Shown: piece after piece, positions 1 to 6,824 of the stretch
Position numbering within the stretch: the stretch's first letter is position 1
Layout: each line of letters starts with the position of its first letter
Source of the DNA: an uncultured Lachnospiraceae bacterium
GTDB lineage: Bacteria; Bacillota; Clostridia; Lachnospirales; Lachnospiraceae
Assembly: GCA_934370915.1 (NCBI GenBank)
Contig: CAKRNI010000061.1
Coordinates: forward strand, 1 to 12,677
Direction of reading: 5' to 3'
DNA length: 12,677 bases
Notes under the pieces: model-generated
What the model was told of the DNA's origin: nothing
The model's database searches: none
The model's input: only the letters and a program-made list of their open reading frames with translations
Program-made: the position numbers and the translations under genes

Positions 1-591
1 ATCGTCTCCGCAGAGATCATGGTGACCACAGAATTTGTGGGCGCGATCATGCAGTTATGTCAGGAGCGCCGCGGCGTTTATCTTGGCATGGAATATATGG
101 AAGAGACGCGTGCACTCTTAAAGTATGAGCTCCCGTTAAATGAGATCATCTATGACTTCTTTGACGCGCTGAAATCCAGATCCCGCGGCTACGCGTCCTT
201 CGACTACGAGTTGAAGGGATACGAGCAGTCACAGCTTGTAAAACTCGATATCCTGATCAATAAGGAAACCGTGGATGCCCTTTCCTTCATCGTGTTTGAG
301 GGATCCGCTTACGAGCGCGGCAGAAAAATGTGCGAAAAGCTGAAGGACGAGATTCCGAAGCATTTATTCGAGATCCCGATTCAGGCCGCTGTGGGTGGTA
401 AGATCATTGCCCGTGAGACGGTGAGAGCCATGAGAAAGGATGTCCTTGCGAAGTGCTACGGCGGTGATATCTCCCGTAAGAAGAAGCTTCTTGAGAAACA
501 GAAGGAAGGTAAGAAGCGTATGCGCCAGGTCGGCAACGTCGAGATTCCGCAGAAGGCGTTTATGAGCGTTCTGAAGCTGGATGAGGAATAA
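1..591 (+). CDS. lepA: Elongation factor 4 (LepA), C-terminal part, gene cut by the window start
   Basis: This is the last 196 codons of LepA, a ribosome-associated translational GTPase that acts on stalled or wrongly translocated ribosomes. The frame is open from base 1, so the N-terminal GTPase domains lie outside the window. What is visible is an EF-G domain V-like stretch followed by the LepA-specific C-terminal domain. Signature pieces are [16 protein letters not shown], the [22 protein letters not shown] region and the basic end [20 protein letters not shown]. These are characteristic of LepA and absent from EF-G. The first internal ATG (19) is not a real start. Transcription should end at the hairpin 20 nt downstream. 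Its position just before a Nudix gene and hemW fits the common Clostridia neighbourhood in which lepA lies close to hemW and the hrcA operon. Confidence 0.97.
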   Translation: MVSAEIMVTTEFVGAIMQLCQERRGVYLGMEYMEETRALLKYELPLNEIIYDFFDALKSRSRGYASFDYELKGYEQSQLVKLDILINKETVDALSFIVFEGSAYERGRKMCEKLKDEIPKHLFEIPIQAAVGGKIIARETVRAMRKDVLAKCYGGDISRKKKLLEKQKEGKKRMRQVGNVEIPQKAFMSVLKLDEE

Positions 592-610
592 TTAAAATAT
601 TGATATACAG

Positions 611-653
611 AAAAAAGTCCATTTCAGACGATCATATAGAAATGGACTTTTTT
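611..653 (+). terminator. Rho-independent terminator of lepA
   Basis: A perfect 15-bp inverted repeat has its left arm at 611-625 and its right arm at 639-653, with a 13-nt loop. The right arm ends in six T residues, and the left arm starts with six A residues. The hairpin is therefore fairly symmetric and could work on either strand. It lies 19 nt after the lepA stop codon. Confidence 0.93.
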
Positions 654-724
654 GTACAGCAGGAAAGGTTCTATGGCAAAAAGCTCCAGAAACGGCTTTG
701 TTTCGTGCCAGAATGGTAAATCAT

Positions 725-1738
725 ATGAAACTTACAACATTATGCTATATTGAAAAAGATGACAAATACCTGATGATCCACCGCGTCAAGAAGAAACATG
801 ACGTCAACAAGGACAAATGGATCGGCATCGGCGGAAAGTTCGAGCGGGGTGAGAGCCCGGAGGAATGCATTCTCCGTGAGACGAAAGAGGAGACAGGACT
901 GACGCTCACAAGCTATAGACTCCGGGGGGTTCTGACGTTCGTGTACAACGATGACGATGATGAGATGGAATATATTTTCCTCTACACGGCGGACGGTTTC
1001 ACAGGTGAGCTGGCAGACTGCAATGAAGGAACCCTGGAGTGGGTCCCAAAGGAGCAGATCGACAGCCTGAATCTGTGGGAAGGAGACCGGATTTTCCATT
1101 ATCTTCTCGATGAGGATGCGCCGTTTTTCTCCTTAAAGCTCTGCTACCGGGATGATCTTTTAAAGGAGGCGGTCCTCGACGGAAAGCCGATGGAGCTTTT
1201 AGATCTCCTCGATGAGAACGGGGAACTGTCCGGTCAGGTGCGAGAGCGCACTCTGGTGCATCTTCACGGCGACTGGCACCGGACGAGCCATGTCTGGGTC
1301 GTAAGGAAACGGGCGGACGGAGGATATGACCTTCTTTTACAGAAGCGGAGCAGCGAAAAGGACTCCTTCGCCGGCTGTTACGATATCTCCAGCGCCGGAC
1401 ATATCCCGGCAGGAGAGGATGATCTGGAATCGGCGCTCAGGGAGTTAAGGGAAGAGTTGGGGATCGTAGCAGAACCGGACGAGCTGAGGTTTGTCGGAGT
1501 CCATGACGGGCGCTACGAAGGAGAGTTTCATGGGCGGATCTTTAAAAATCATGAGAAGAGCCGTGTTTTCGTATACGAAAAGCCCGTGGAGATCGAGACA
1601 CTCACGCTTCAGAAGGAGGAGGTTGAGTCTGTAAAGTGGATGAAGATCGAGGATGTCCTGGCAGCGGTGAAGGCCAGGGATCCGGGCTACTGTCTGTTTG
1701 AGGATGAGATCGAGATGCTCGATGAGGTTCTCAGATGA
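725..1738 (+). CDS. Tandem Nudix-domain hydrolase (MutT-like domain fused to an IPP-isomerase-like Nudix domain)
   Basis: A 337-residue protein with two complete Nudix boxes. The first half (about 1-130) resembles MutT/8-oxo-dGTP diphosphatases. Its box runs G37-x5-E43-x7-R51-E-x-x-E-E-x-G58. The second half (about 155-337) resembles Nudix proteins related to isopentenyl-diphosphate isomerase. It has an LDENG lead-in, a GDWHRTSHVWV strand and a box G225-x5-E231-x7-R239-E-x-x-E-E-x-G246. Both boxes keep the metal-binding glutamates, so both domains look catalytically competent. Likely reaction: hydrolysis of nucleoside diphosphates linked to another moiety. The substrates cannot be read from sequence. 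ATG 725 is chosen because the typical MutT start MKLTTLCYIEKD begins there. TTG 698 and ATG 713 are in-frame alternatives, and none has a strong SD. The stop overlaps the first possible hemW start by 4 nt (ATGA), so the two genes are probably co-transcribed. Confidence 0.9.
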   Translation: MKLTTLCYIEKDDKYLMIHRVKKKHDVNKDKWIGIGGKFERGESPEECILRETKEETGLTLTSYRLRGVLTFVYNDDDDEMEYIFLYTADGFTGELADCNEGTLEWVPKEQIDSLNLWEGDRIFHYLLDEDAPFFSLKLCYRDDLLKEAVLDGKPMELLDLLDENGELSGQVRERTLVHLHGDWHRTSHVWVVRKRADGGYDLLLQKRSSEKDSFAGCYDISSAGHIPAGEDDLESALRELREELGIVAEPDELRFVGVHDGRYEGEFHGRIFKNHEKSRVFVYEKPVEIETLTLQKEEVESVKWMKIEDVLAAVKARDPGYCLFEDEIEMLDEVLR

Positions 1739-1746
1739 GGGGGGGA

Positions 1747-2874
1747 ATGGAGTTGTACCTCCATATTCCGTTTTGTGTAAAAAAATGCGCATATTGCGAT
1801 TTCCTCTCATTCCCGTCCGGACAGGAGCTTCAGAGACGGTATGCAAAGCGTCTGATGGAAGATATTGACTGTATGGGAAAGAAATATGGGGATATCCCGG
1901 TGGATACGGTCTTTATCGGTGGAGGAACCCCATCCGTACCGGAATCTCATCTGATCGTGGATCTTATGGAGCATGTGAATCATGTCTTTCGGATCAGTGA
2001 CGGAGCGGAGATTTCCATGGAAGCAAATCCGGGGACTGTTACACGGGAAAAGCTGAAGGAGTACCGGAGAGCCGGGATCAACCGGATAAGCTTCGGTCTT
2101 CAGTCGGCGAACGACCGGGAACTGAAGCTTCTGGGGAGGATCCATACCTGGGCGGAATTTCTGGAAAGCTTCGCACTCGCCAGAGAGTGTGGATTTACGA
2201 ACCTGAACATCGATCTCATGTCAGCACTTCCGGGACAGACCTGCGAATCCTGGAAAGACACCCTGAAACGGGTCACAGATCTGGAGCCGGAACATATTTC
2301 GGCATACAGCCTGATCATCGAGGAGGGAACGCCATTCGGAGAAAAGTACGGAAGTGAGGAAGGTAGAAAGCTTCTTCCTGACGAGGATTCCGAGCGGGAG
2401 ATGTACCATGAGACGAAGCGGTTTTTGCGGGAGTGCGGATACGAGCGGTACGAGATCTCTAATTATGCGAAGCCGGGGCGGGAGTGCCGCCATAATATCG
2501 GCTACTGGACGGGAGTGCCGTATCTTGGACTGGGGCTTGGGGCGTCTTCCTATATGAATGGCAGCCGGTTTGCGGTCAGTTCCGATATGCAGCAGTATCT
2601 GGGAGAAAAGCCGGGGCTGTTTCAGAATGTGGAGAAGCTCACGAGGAAAGACATGGAGGAGGAATTCTTTTACGTGGGACTTCGGATGGTGTCAGGTGTA
2701 TCGCTGACGGAATTTAAAGAGCGGTTTGGCGTGTCTGCTCAGGAGGTTTATCCGGGGCTTATGGAAACATTTGTGGAGGAAAAGGCAGCGGAATTTCGGG
2801 GAGACCGGTTTGTGCTGACGGATTACGGACTTGATGTGAGCAATTATATTATGGCGCAGTTTCTGCAGGATTAG
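1747..2874 (+). CDS. hemW: Heme chaperone HemW (radical SAM, formerly coproporphyrinogen III oxidase-like)
   Basis: A 375-residue radical SAM protein. The 4Fe-4S cluster motif CxxxCxxC is at C10, C14 and C17, followed by D-F. HemW has this CxF pattern, whereas true HemN oxidases have a fourth cysteine. Further family marks are VFIGGGTPS, ISMEANPGT, RISFGLQS and HNIGYWTGVPYLGLGLGASS. HemW is understood to bind heme and help insert it into target proteins rather than to oxidise coproporphyrinogen; that comes from family knowledge. The start at ATG 1747 gives the usual N-terminus MELYLHIPFC and has a G-rich SD just upstream. ATG 1735, overlapping the Nudix stop, would add four residues (MRGG). 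The gene directly follows the Nudix gene and its 3' end is part of its terminator. Confidence 0.95.
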   Translation: MELYLHIPFCVKKCAYCDFLSFPSGQELQRRYAKRLMEDIDCMGKKYGDIPVDTVFIGGGTPSVPESHLIVDLMEHVNHVFRISDGAEISMEANPGTVTREKLKEYRRAGINRISFGLQSANDRELKLLGRIHTWAEFLESFALARECGFTNLNIDLMSALPGQTCESWKDTLKRVTDLEPEHISAYSLIIEEGTPFGEKYGSEEGRKLLPDEDSEREMYHETKRFLRECGYERYEISNYAKPGRECRHNIGYWTGVPYLGLGLGASSYMNGSRFAVSSDMQQYLGEKPGLFQNVEKLTRKDMEEEFFYVGLRMVSGVSLTEFKERFGVSAQEVYPGLMETFVEEKAAEFRGDRFVLTDYGLDVSNYIMAQFLQD

Positions 2875-2899
2875 GAATCCTGTGGATGCTGCGTTTTTT
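2855..2899 (+). terminator. Terminator of hemW, overlapping the end of the gene
   Basis: Nested stem: CGCAG (2855-2859) pairs with CTGCG (2889-2893), and CAGGATT (2866-2872) pairs with AATCCTG (2876-2882). Between them is a 6x6 internal loop. Six T residues follow at 2894-2899. The left arms lie inside the last hemW codons, and the stop codon is in the apical part, so ribosomes finishing hemW would compete with hairpin formation. Confidence 0.75.
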
Positions 2900-3050
2900 C
2901 TATTACACCAAAAGGCGCGGATTGTTTGGAAAAAACAGGTAAAATAAGTACAGCTTAAATTGCAGAATGCATTTAAAAGCATTATACATATAGACTGTGT
3001 AAAAAGTATGGTAAAACTGCATAAAACTACTATCGAAAACTACAAAAATG

Positions 3051-3059
3051 TGATATAAT
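3051..3059 (+). promoter_or_regulatory. Extended -10 promoter of glgCD
   Basis: TGATATAAT is a perfect -10 hexamer with the TGn extension. It lies in an AT-rich stretch 77 nt before the glgC start. No good -35 is seen at 16-18 bp (only TATCGA-like sequence), as is common for extended -10 promoters. It is the best candidate in the 2900-3135 gap after the hemW terminator. The glgC SD is AGGGGG at 3123-3128. A small hairpin (AATGC 2966-2970 with GCATT 2979-2983) lies upstream and may or may not matter. Confidence 0.65.
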
Positions 3060-3135
3060 TTATACAATCTAACAAAATATACGATCATCTATTTTGTAGG
3101 GAAAGACTGTATCCAGAAAACAGGGGGATATTATT

Positions 3136-4344
3136 ATGGCTAAGGAAATGATCGCAATGCTTCTTGCGGGCGGCCAGGGTTCCAGACTCTACGCACTGAC
3201 ACAGAAGCTTGCAAAACCGGCAGTCCCTTTCGGCGGAAAATACAGAATTATTGATTTCCCGCTCTCGAACTGCGTAAACTCCGGAATCGATACCGTGGGA
3301 ATTCTGACCCAGTACCAGCCGATGGTACTGAATGAGTATATCGGAAACGGCCAGCCGTGGGATCTCGACCGTCTTTACGGCGGAGTACATGTGCTGCCGC
3401 CGTATCAGAAGGCATCCGGTTCCGACTGGTATAAGGGAACCGCAAACGCAATCTACCAGAACATTCCGTTTATCGAGCGCTACGATCCGCAGTATGTGAT
3501 TATCTTATCCGGTGATCAGATCTGCAAGCAGGATTACAGTGATTTCCTGCGCTTCCACAAGGAAAAAGGCGCGGAATTCAGTGTTGCGGTTATGGAAGTG
3601 CCGTGGGACGAGGCATCCCGTTTCGGTCTGATGGTTGCGGATGGGGATGACCGGATCACAGAGTTTCAGGAGAAACCGAAGAACCCGAAGTCGAATCTGG
3701 CTTCCATGGGAATCTATATCTTCAACTGGGATATCTTAAAGAAGTACCTGATCGAGGATGAGGCAGACCCGAATTCCGAGAATGATTTCGGAAACAACAT
3801 CATTCCGAACCTCTTAAAAGACGGCCGGAAGATGTACGCGTACCACTTTGCGGGATACTGGAAGGACGTTGGAACGATCTCCTCCCTCTGGGAAGCAAAT
3901 ATGGAAGTTCTTGATCCGGAACACAGCGGGATCGACATCTTTGATGAAAACTGGAAGATCTACAGCCGGAACAGCGGTATGACCGGTCACAAGATCGGCT
4001 CCAACGCAGTCGTTGAGAATTCCATGATCACAGACGGATGCCGGATCGACGGAAGTATTAAGCATTCGATCCTGTTCTCCGGTGTCCGGGTAGAAAAGGG
4101 AGCAAAGATCGAAGATGCCGTTGTCATGGGCAAAACGGTCATAAAGGCCGGAGCCGTTGTAGAACACTGTATCGTAGCGGAAAACGTTGTGATCGGTGAA
4201 AATGCCGTTGTTGGATCCATGCCGAAGGGGGAAGAACACGGCGTTGCGACTATCGGTTCCGGAATCACCATCGGAAAGGGCGCAAAGATCGGCCCGAACG
4301 CCATGGTCAATAAAAATGTGGAGGATGGTGAAGAACAATGGTAA
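3136..4344 (+). CDS. glgC: Glucose-1-phosphate adenylyltransferase, catalytic subunit GlgC
   Basis: A 402-residue ADP-glucose pyrophosphorylase that makes ADP-glucose from glucose-1-phosphate and ATP, the committed step of glycogen synthesis. The nucleotidyltransferase domain carries GGQGSRL (12-18), then the [20 protein letters not shown] block, KGTANAI (about 100-106) and the FQEKP sugar-phosphate loop (177-181). The C-terminal part is a left-handed beta-helix of hexapeptide repeats (from about 290, with many GAKI/GAVV turns). Length is normal for the family. The ATG is preceded by a strong SD. One oddity is the loop GDQICKQDY (126-134), where most relatives have GDHIYKxDY. GlgD starts 7 nt before this gene stops, so the two are translationally coupled and probably form a mixed tetramer. 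Confidence 0.96.
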   Translation: MAKEMIAMLLAGGQGSRLYALTQKLAKPAVPFGGKYRIIDFPLSNCVNSGIDTVGILTQYQPMVLNEYIGNGQPWDLDRLYGGVHVLPPYQKASGSDWYKGTANAIYQNIPFIERYDPQYVIILSGDQICKQDYSDFLRFHKEKGAEFSVAVMEVPWDEASRFGLMVADGDDRITEFQEKPKNPKSNLASMGIYIFNWDILKKYLIEDEADPNSENDFGNNIIPNLLKDGRKMYAYHFAGYWKDVGTISSLWEANMEVLDPEHSGIDIFDENWKIYSRNSGMTGHKIGSNAVVENSMITDGCRIDGSIKHSILFSGVRVEKGAKIEDAVVMGKTVIKAGAVVEHCIVAENVVIGENAVVGSMPKGEEHGVATIGSGITIGKGAKIGPNAMVNKNVEDGEEQW

Positions 4345-5477
4345 ATTCCAATGCAAATGCGATCGGTATTATTTTCCCAAACAGTTATGATAATCTGGTG
4401 CCGGAGCTTGCGGGTGACCGCCTGATGGCATCGATCCCGTTTGCGGGACGTTACCGGATCATCGACTTCCTGCTTTCCAGTCTCGCAAACTGCGGGATCA
4501 GCAATATTGCCATCGTGGTACGGGAGAATTATCATTCCCTGATGGATCATCTGGGCTCCGGACGAGCGTGGGATCTTCTCAGAAAAAACGGAGGTCTCAG
4601 TATTTTCCCGCCCTATGCGGAGAAAAATATGAAGGTCTACAGCGGACGCGTCGAGGCACTTGAGAGCATCCTTCCGTATCTGAAAAGCAAAAAAGAAAAG
4701 TATGTGATCATGATGGACGCCAATATCGCGGTGGATTTTGATTTCAACGCAATGTTAGCGGAACATATCGAGAGTGGTGCCGATGTGACGGTTGCCTACA
4801 CGGAACAGGAGATTCCGGCGGAACTGATCCGCGCAGGTGCCCACGGGGATATGTATTACACGTTAAAGCTTGATGACGGACGCGTGAGACGCATCTTTAT
4901 GAATTCCGAAATGTGCGGAAAACAGAACCTCTCCATGAATATTTATATTATGGATAGAGAAGCGCTGATCGACAAGATCCATGCTGCGTTTGTACGTGGA
5001 TATTCCTACTTCGAGCGTGATATCCTTGCGCCGCGTCTTGAAAAGTACAACATCCGCGGATATAAATATGATGGATATTACGCGCGGATCTGCGGCTTAA
5101 AGAGCTACTTCGATGAGAATATGAAACTTCTCGATGATGAGAATCTGGACGCGCTGTTTACCGGCGGTCAGATCTACACAAAGATCCGTGATGACAACCC
5201 GACAAGATATATTAACGGATGTAAGACAAAAAATAATCTTGTGGCTGATGGCTGCGTGATCGAAGGCGATGTGGAGAACTGTGTTCTCTTCCGAGGTGTT
5301 AAGATCGCGAAGGGTGCAAAGATCAGAAACAGTGTCCTGATGCAGGATACGGTGGTGAAAGCAGGCGCACGGCTGGATTACGTTGTCACAGACAAGAACG
5401 TGACAATTGAGGTCGGACAGGAGCTGAAAGGAACGGATACACAGCCGTTTTATGTGGCGAAGGGCCATACCGTTTAA
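4338..5477 (+). CDS. glgD: Glucose-1-phosphate adenylyltransferase regulatory-type subunit GlgD
   Basis: A 379-residue paralogue of GlgC. It keeps the overall fold: the [24 protein letters not shown] block, the SGRAWDL region and C-terminal hexapeptide repeats ([16 protein letters not shown], about 310-325). The nucleotide-binding GGxGxRL loop is replaced by [14 protein letters not shown] near residue 12, and the catalytic GDH region reads MDANIAVD. The protein is therefore not expected to be catalytic alone. In Firmicutes GlgD is known to associate with GlgC and modify its activity; that this holds here is inference from the operon. The start overlaps the glgC stop (ATGGTAA), and a GGTGAAG SD lies within the end of glgC. 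Terminator at 5543-5593. Confidence 0.94.
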   Translation: MVNSNANAIGIIFPNSYDNLVPELAGDRLMASIPFAGRYRIIDFLLSSLANCGISNIAIVVRENYHSLMDHLGSGRAWDLLRKNGGLSIFPPYAEKNMKVYSGRVEALESILPYLKSKKEKYVIMMDANIAVDFDFNAMLAEHIESGADVTVAYTEQEIPAELIRAGAHGDMYYTLKLDDGRVRRIFMNSEMCGKQNLSMNIYIMDREALIDKIHAAFVRGYSYFERDILAPRLEKYNIRGYKYDGYYARICGLKSYFDENMKLLDDENLDALFTGGQIYTKIRDDNPTRYINGCKTKNNLVADGCVIEGDVENCVLFRGVKIAKGAKIRNSVLMQDTVVKAGARLDYVVTDKNVTIEVGQELKGTDTQPFYVAKGHTV

Positions 5478-5511
5478 GAGGATGGAGAATCCTGCGAATG
5501 CGGGCTGTGTT

Positions 5512-5539
5512 TTGACTGAAGTAACAGAATCCATATAAT
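5512..5539 (+). promoter_or_regulatory. Promoter-like sequence between glgD and its terminator
   Basis: TTGACT (5512-5517), a 16-bp spacer and TATAAT (5534-5539) form a near-consensus housekeeping promoter. It starts 35 nt after the glgD stop and ends 3 nt before the terminator hairpin. A transcript starting near 5546 would run straight into the hairpin. Only read-through RNA would extend into the region antisense to the 3D-domain gene. It may be fortuitous. Confidence 0.4.
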
Positions 5540-5542
5540 AGG

Positions 5543-5593
5543 AAAGGGAATCTTTCATGGGCATGTGATATGCTTTAGAAAGATTCCCTTTTT
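5543..5593 (+). terminator. Rho-independent terminator of glgCD
   Basis: A perfect 14-bp stem: left arm 5543-5556, right arm 5578-5591, with a 21-nt loop. The right arm runs into TTTTT at 5589-5593. The two genes around it converge. On the minus strand the hairpin would be followed by only a short T stretch, so termination of the 3D-domain gene here would be weaker. Confidence 0.9.
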
Positions 5594-5608
5594 ATGTGCT
5601 TGGAAATC

Positions 5609-5684
5609 GTAACTGTCCGGCGGATCTGCGCGCCTGCCGCGCGGACCGCAGTAAGGCATAGGATAGAAGGTACTGGACAATTAC
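5609..5684. repeat. Structured inverted-repeat element in a convergent intergenic region
   Basis: Outer arms GTAACTGTCC (5609-5618) and GGACAATTAC (5675-5684) are complementary at 9 of 10 positions. Inside is a GC-rich hairpin: GCGG (5620-5623) and TCTGCGCG (5625-5632) pair with CGCGCGGA (5638-5645) and CCGC (5646-5649), with loop CCTGC and a single bulged A. There is no T run, so it is not a standard terminator. It looks like a small intergenic repeat or a structured RNA 3' end. Family not recognised. Confidence 0.45.
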
Positions 5685-5713
5685 TAGAAATTTAAACTTA
5701 CAGGCCGACGAGG

Positions 5714-6427
5714 TTACGACTGGATCAGATAGACCTCAGAGCGTTCCACACCGTGATTCCTTGTTTCGGAGTGTGTGTTGTAAAAAATGTCGATATGTTT
5801 TCCTTTGACGCCGCCGCCAACGTCCTCGGCGACGTATTCGATACCGTCGATCAGAAGGTGGCTTCCGAGTGGAATGACGCGCGGGTCAACCGCCACGGTG
5901 CGGCTTGCAGTAGCCTGGGTACCGGTCTTTGTGAGACGTCCGTAACCCTCGGAGCAGCTTCTGCACGGACAGTAAGCGGTAGTTTTAAAGGTGCCTAAAG
6001 GTACGAGGGTGGCATTCTTGATAATTTTTGTCTCGGTATCATACTGGTAAGCCAACGGAAGCGCTGTGCCGTTTACGCTGAGCTTGATCATGTAGGTGTC
6101 ATCCGGGATGGAGGACCAGTCGATCATGATCTCAAAGCCGTGGACACCATTTCCGATGCCGCTTTCTTTCAGGTCATCGCGCGCGATATCCGCGTCGGCG
6201 GTTTCTGCGAGGAGAGACTCGCCGGTATGGGAATTGACCACCGTGACGGTGACAGAGACTGGGGTATCCGGGGCAGCGGAGTTCCACGCCCATCCGGAAA
6301 CCTTGTTTCCGTCGATGCTGTCTAAGTGGCCAGAGTTTTTCGGGGTACTTGCAAATGTACATACGGTGTTTAAGAGCATCGAAATGACGGTCAGTAAAAC
6401 ACAGATGGTCAATCTAAATTTCTTCAT
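5714..6427 (-). CDS. Secreted 3D-domain cell-wall protein (YocH-like)
   Basis: A 237-residue exported protein. Residues 1-26 are a signal peptide (MKKF, a hydrophobic stretch, then TFA before ST), with no lipobox. Residues 31-122 form a beta-rich module with GWAW, an RxDL motif and a GVHGFE strand. It is of a type seen in secreted Clostridia proteins and carries no name I can give. Residues 145-236 form a 3D domain (double-psi beta-barrel) with the conserved aspartates D181 (VDPRVIPLGS), D202 and D213 (EDVGGGVKGKHIDIF), plus a CPCRSC cluster at 153-158. The domain is related to the MltA lytic transglycosylase barrel, so peptidoglycan cleavage is likely but unproven. ATG 6427 is chosen because AAAGGA lies 7 nt before it and a signal peptide follows directly. 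An upstream in-frame start (6454) adds only MKQKRKDCY. The gene is monocistronic and convergent with glgCD. Confidence 0.88.
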   Translation of the reverse strand: MKKFRLTICVLLTVISMLLNTVCTFASTPKNSGHLDSIDGNKVSGWAWNSAAPDTPVSVTVTVVNSHTGESLLAETADADIARDDLKESGIGNGVHGFEIMIDWSSIPDDTYMIKLSVNGTALPLAYQYDTETKIIKNATLVPLGTFKTTAYCPCRSCSEGYGRLTKTGTQATASRTVAVDPRVIPLGSHLLIDGIEYVAEDVGGGVKGKHIDIFYNTHSETRNHGVERSEVYLIQS

Positions 6428-6465
6428 ATAACAATCCTTTCTTTTTTGTTTCATATCTATTACAA

Positions 6466-6543
6466 ATTATATGCGGGCATGTAACAGAAATGTAACAATT
6501 TGGAAACAAGTATGTATTATACATGATTTTCCAGATTTGTCAA
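6466..6543 (-). promoter_or_regulatory. Promoter region of the 3D-domain gene (two candidate promoters)
   Basis: Read on the minus strand, P1 is TTGACA (6543-6538), a 16-bp spacer and TATAAT (6521-6516), near perfect. It would give a leader of about 80 nt. A second perfect TATAAT (P2, 6471-6466) lies closer to the gene but has no -35 hexamer. Where that -35 should be there is the WalR-type direct repeat. A 13-bp perfect palindrome (6512-6524) overlaps the P1 -10. Confidence 0.65.
6480..6496. promoter_or_regulatory. Candidate WalR (YycF) box
   Basis: TGTAAC (6480-6485), five bases, TGTAAC (6491-6496). This matches exactly the known WalR consensus TGTWAH-N5-TGTWAH, a direct repeat with 11-bp period. 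A degraded third half-site (GGAAAC, 6502-6507) keeps the period. The box reads on the plus strand, opposite to the gene. It covers the -35 position of P2 and lies downstream of the P1 start point. WalRK controls peptidoglycan hydrolases, including 3D-domain YocH in Bacillus subtilis. Confidence 0.55.
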
Positions 6544-6556
6544 GTTTTTGGTATTA

Positions 6557-6676
6557 CTGCCAGGACGCAAACAGTTCCCCCCATATGGCAGAAATGTTCT
6601 TAATGTGACGTAAAGCCCCCGGGATTCACAGGAAAATCCAGGGGAAAGCCGGGCGGATCCTGCAAAATCCTGGCAG
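6557..6676. repeat. Inverted-repeat-bounded block upstream of the hrcA promoter
   Basis: CTGCCAGGA (6557-6565) and TCCTGGCAG (6668-6676) are perfect 9-bp inverted repeats about 100 bp apart. Between them, CCCCGGGATT (6617-6626) pairs with AATCCAGGGG (6635-6644) with one mismatch. No gene is evident here; a minus-strand frame across the region also covers the hrcA promoter and is not believable. It could be a small non-autonomous repeat. Confidence 0.3.
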
Positions 6677-6728
6677 AAAAAGGCGATGAAAAAAATAGTG
6701 AAAAAAATGTGAAAATAAACAAAAGCCC

Positions 6729-6757
6729 TTGACAAACAACACGCTAAGTAATATAGT
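6729..6757 (+). promoter_or_regulatory. Housekeeping sigma promoter of the hrcA operon
   Basis: TTGACA (6729-6734), a 17-bp spacer and TATAGT (6752-6757): five of six bases match at -10 and all at -35. The expected transcription start near 6764 places the CIRCE operator in the first transcribed bases. A-rich tracts immediately upstream (6689-6724) look like an UP element. Confidence 0.9.
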
Positions 6758-6771
6758 AACAACTGTAAATG

Positions 6772-6798
6772 TTAGCACTCCTCAATAAAGAGTGCTAA
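6772..6798 (+). promoter_or_regulatory. CIRCE operator (HrcA binding site)
   Basis: TTAGCACTC (6772-6780), nine bases, GAGTGCTAA (6790-6798). This is a perfect copy of the CIRCE consensus. HrcA bound here blocks transcription of its own operon; heat titrates HrcA activity through GroEL in known systems. It lies between the promoter and the hrcA SD. No second CIRCE is seen before dnaK or dnaJ. Confidence 0.98.
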
Positions 6799-6824
6799 TA
6801 AAGAAAAGAGAAGAGGTGAGAGAT

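Noticed and set aside
6517..6762. Minus-strand 81-codon frame with a hydrophobic N-terminus.
   Set aside because: It runs antisense across the hrcA promoter and the 3D-gene promoter, has no SD, and its composition follows the underlying A-rich DNA.
6792..6824. In-frame GTG start for hrcA inside the CIRCE right arm.
   Set aside because: It has no SD and would overlap the operator. TTG 6825 has a good SD and gives the normal HrcA N-terminus.
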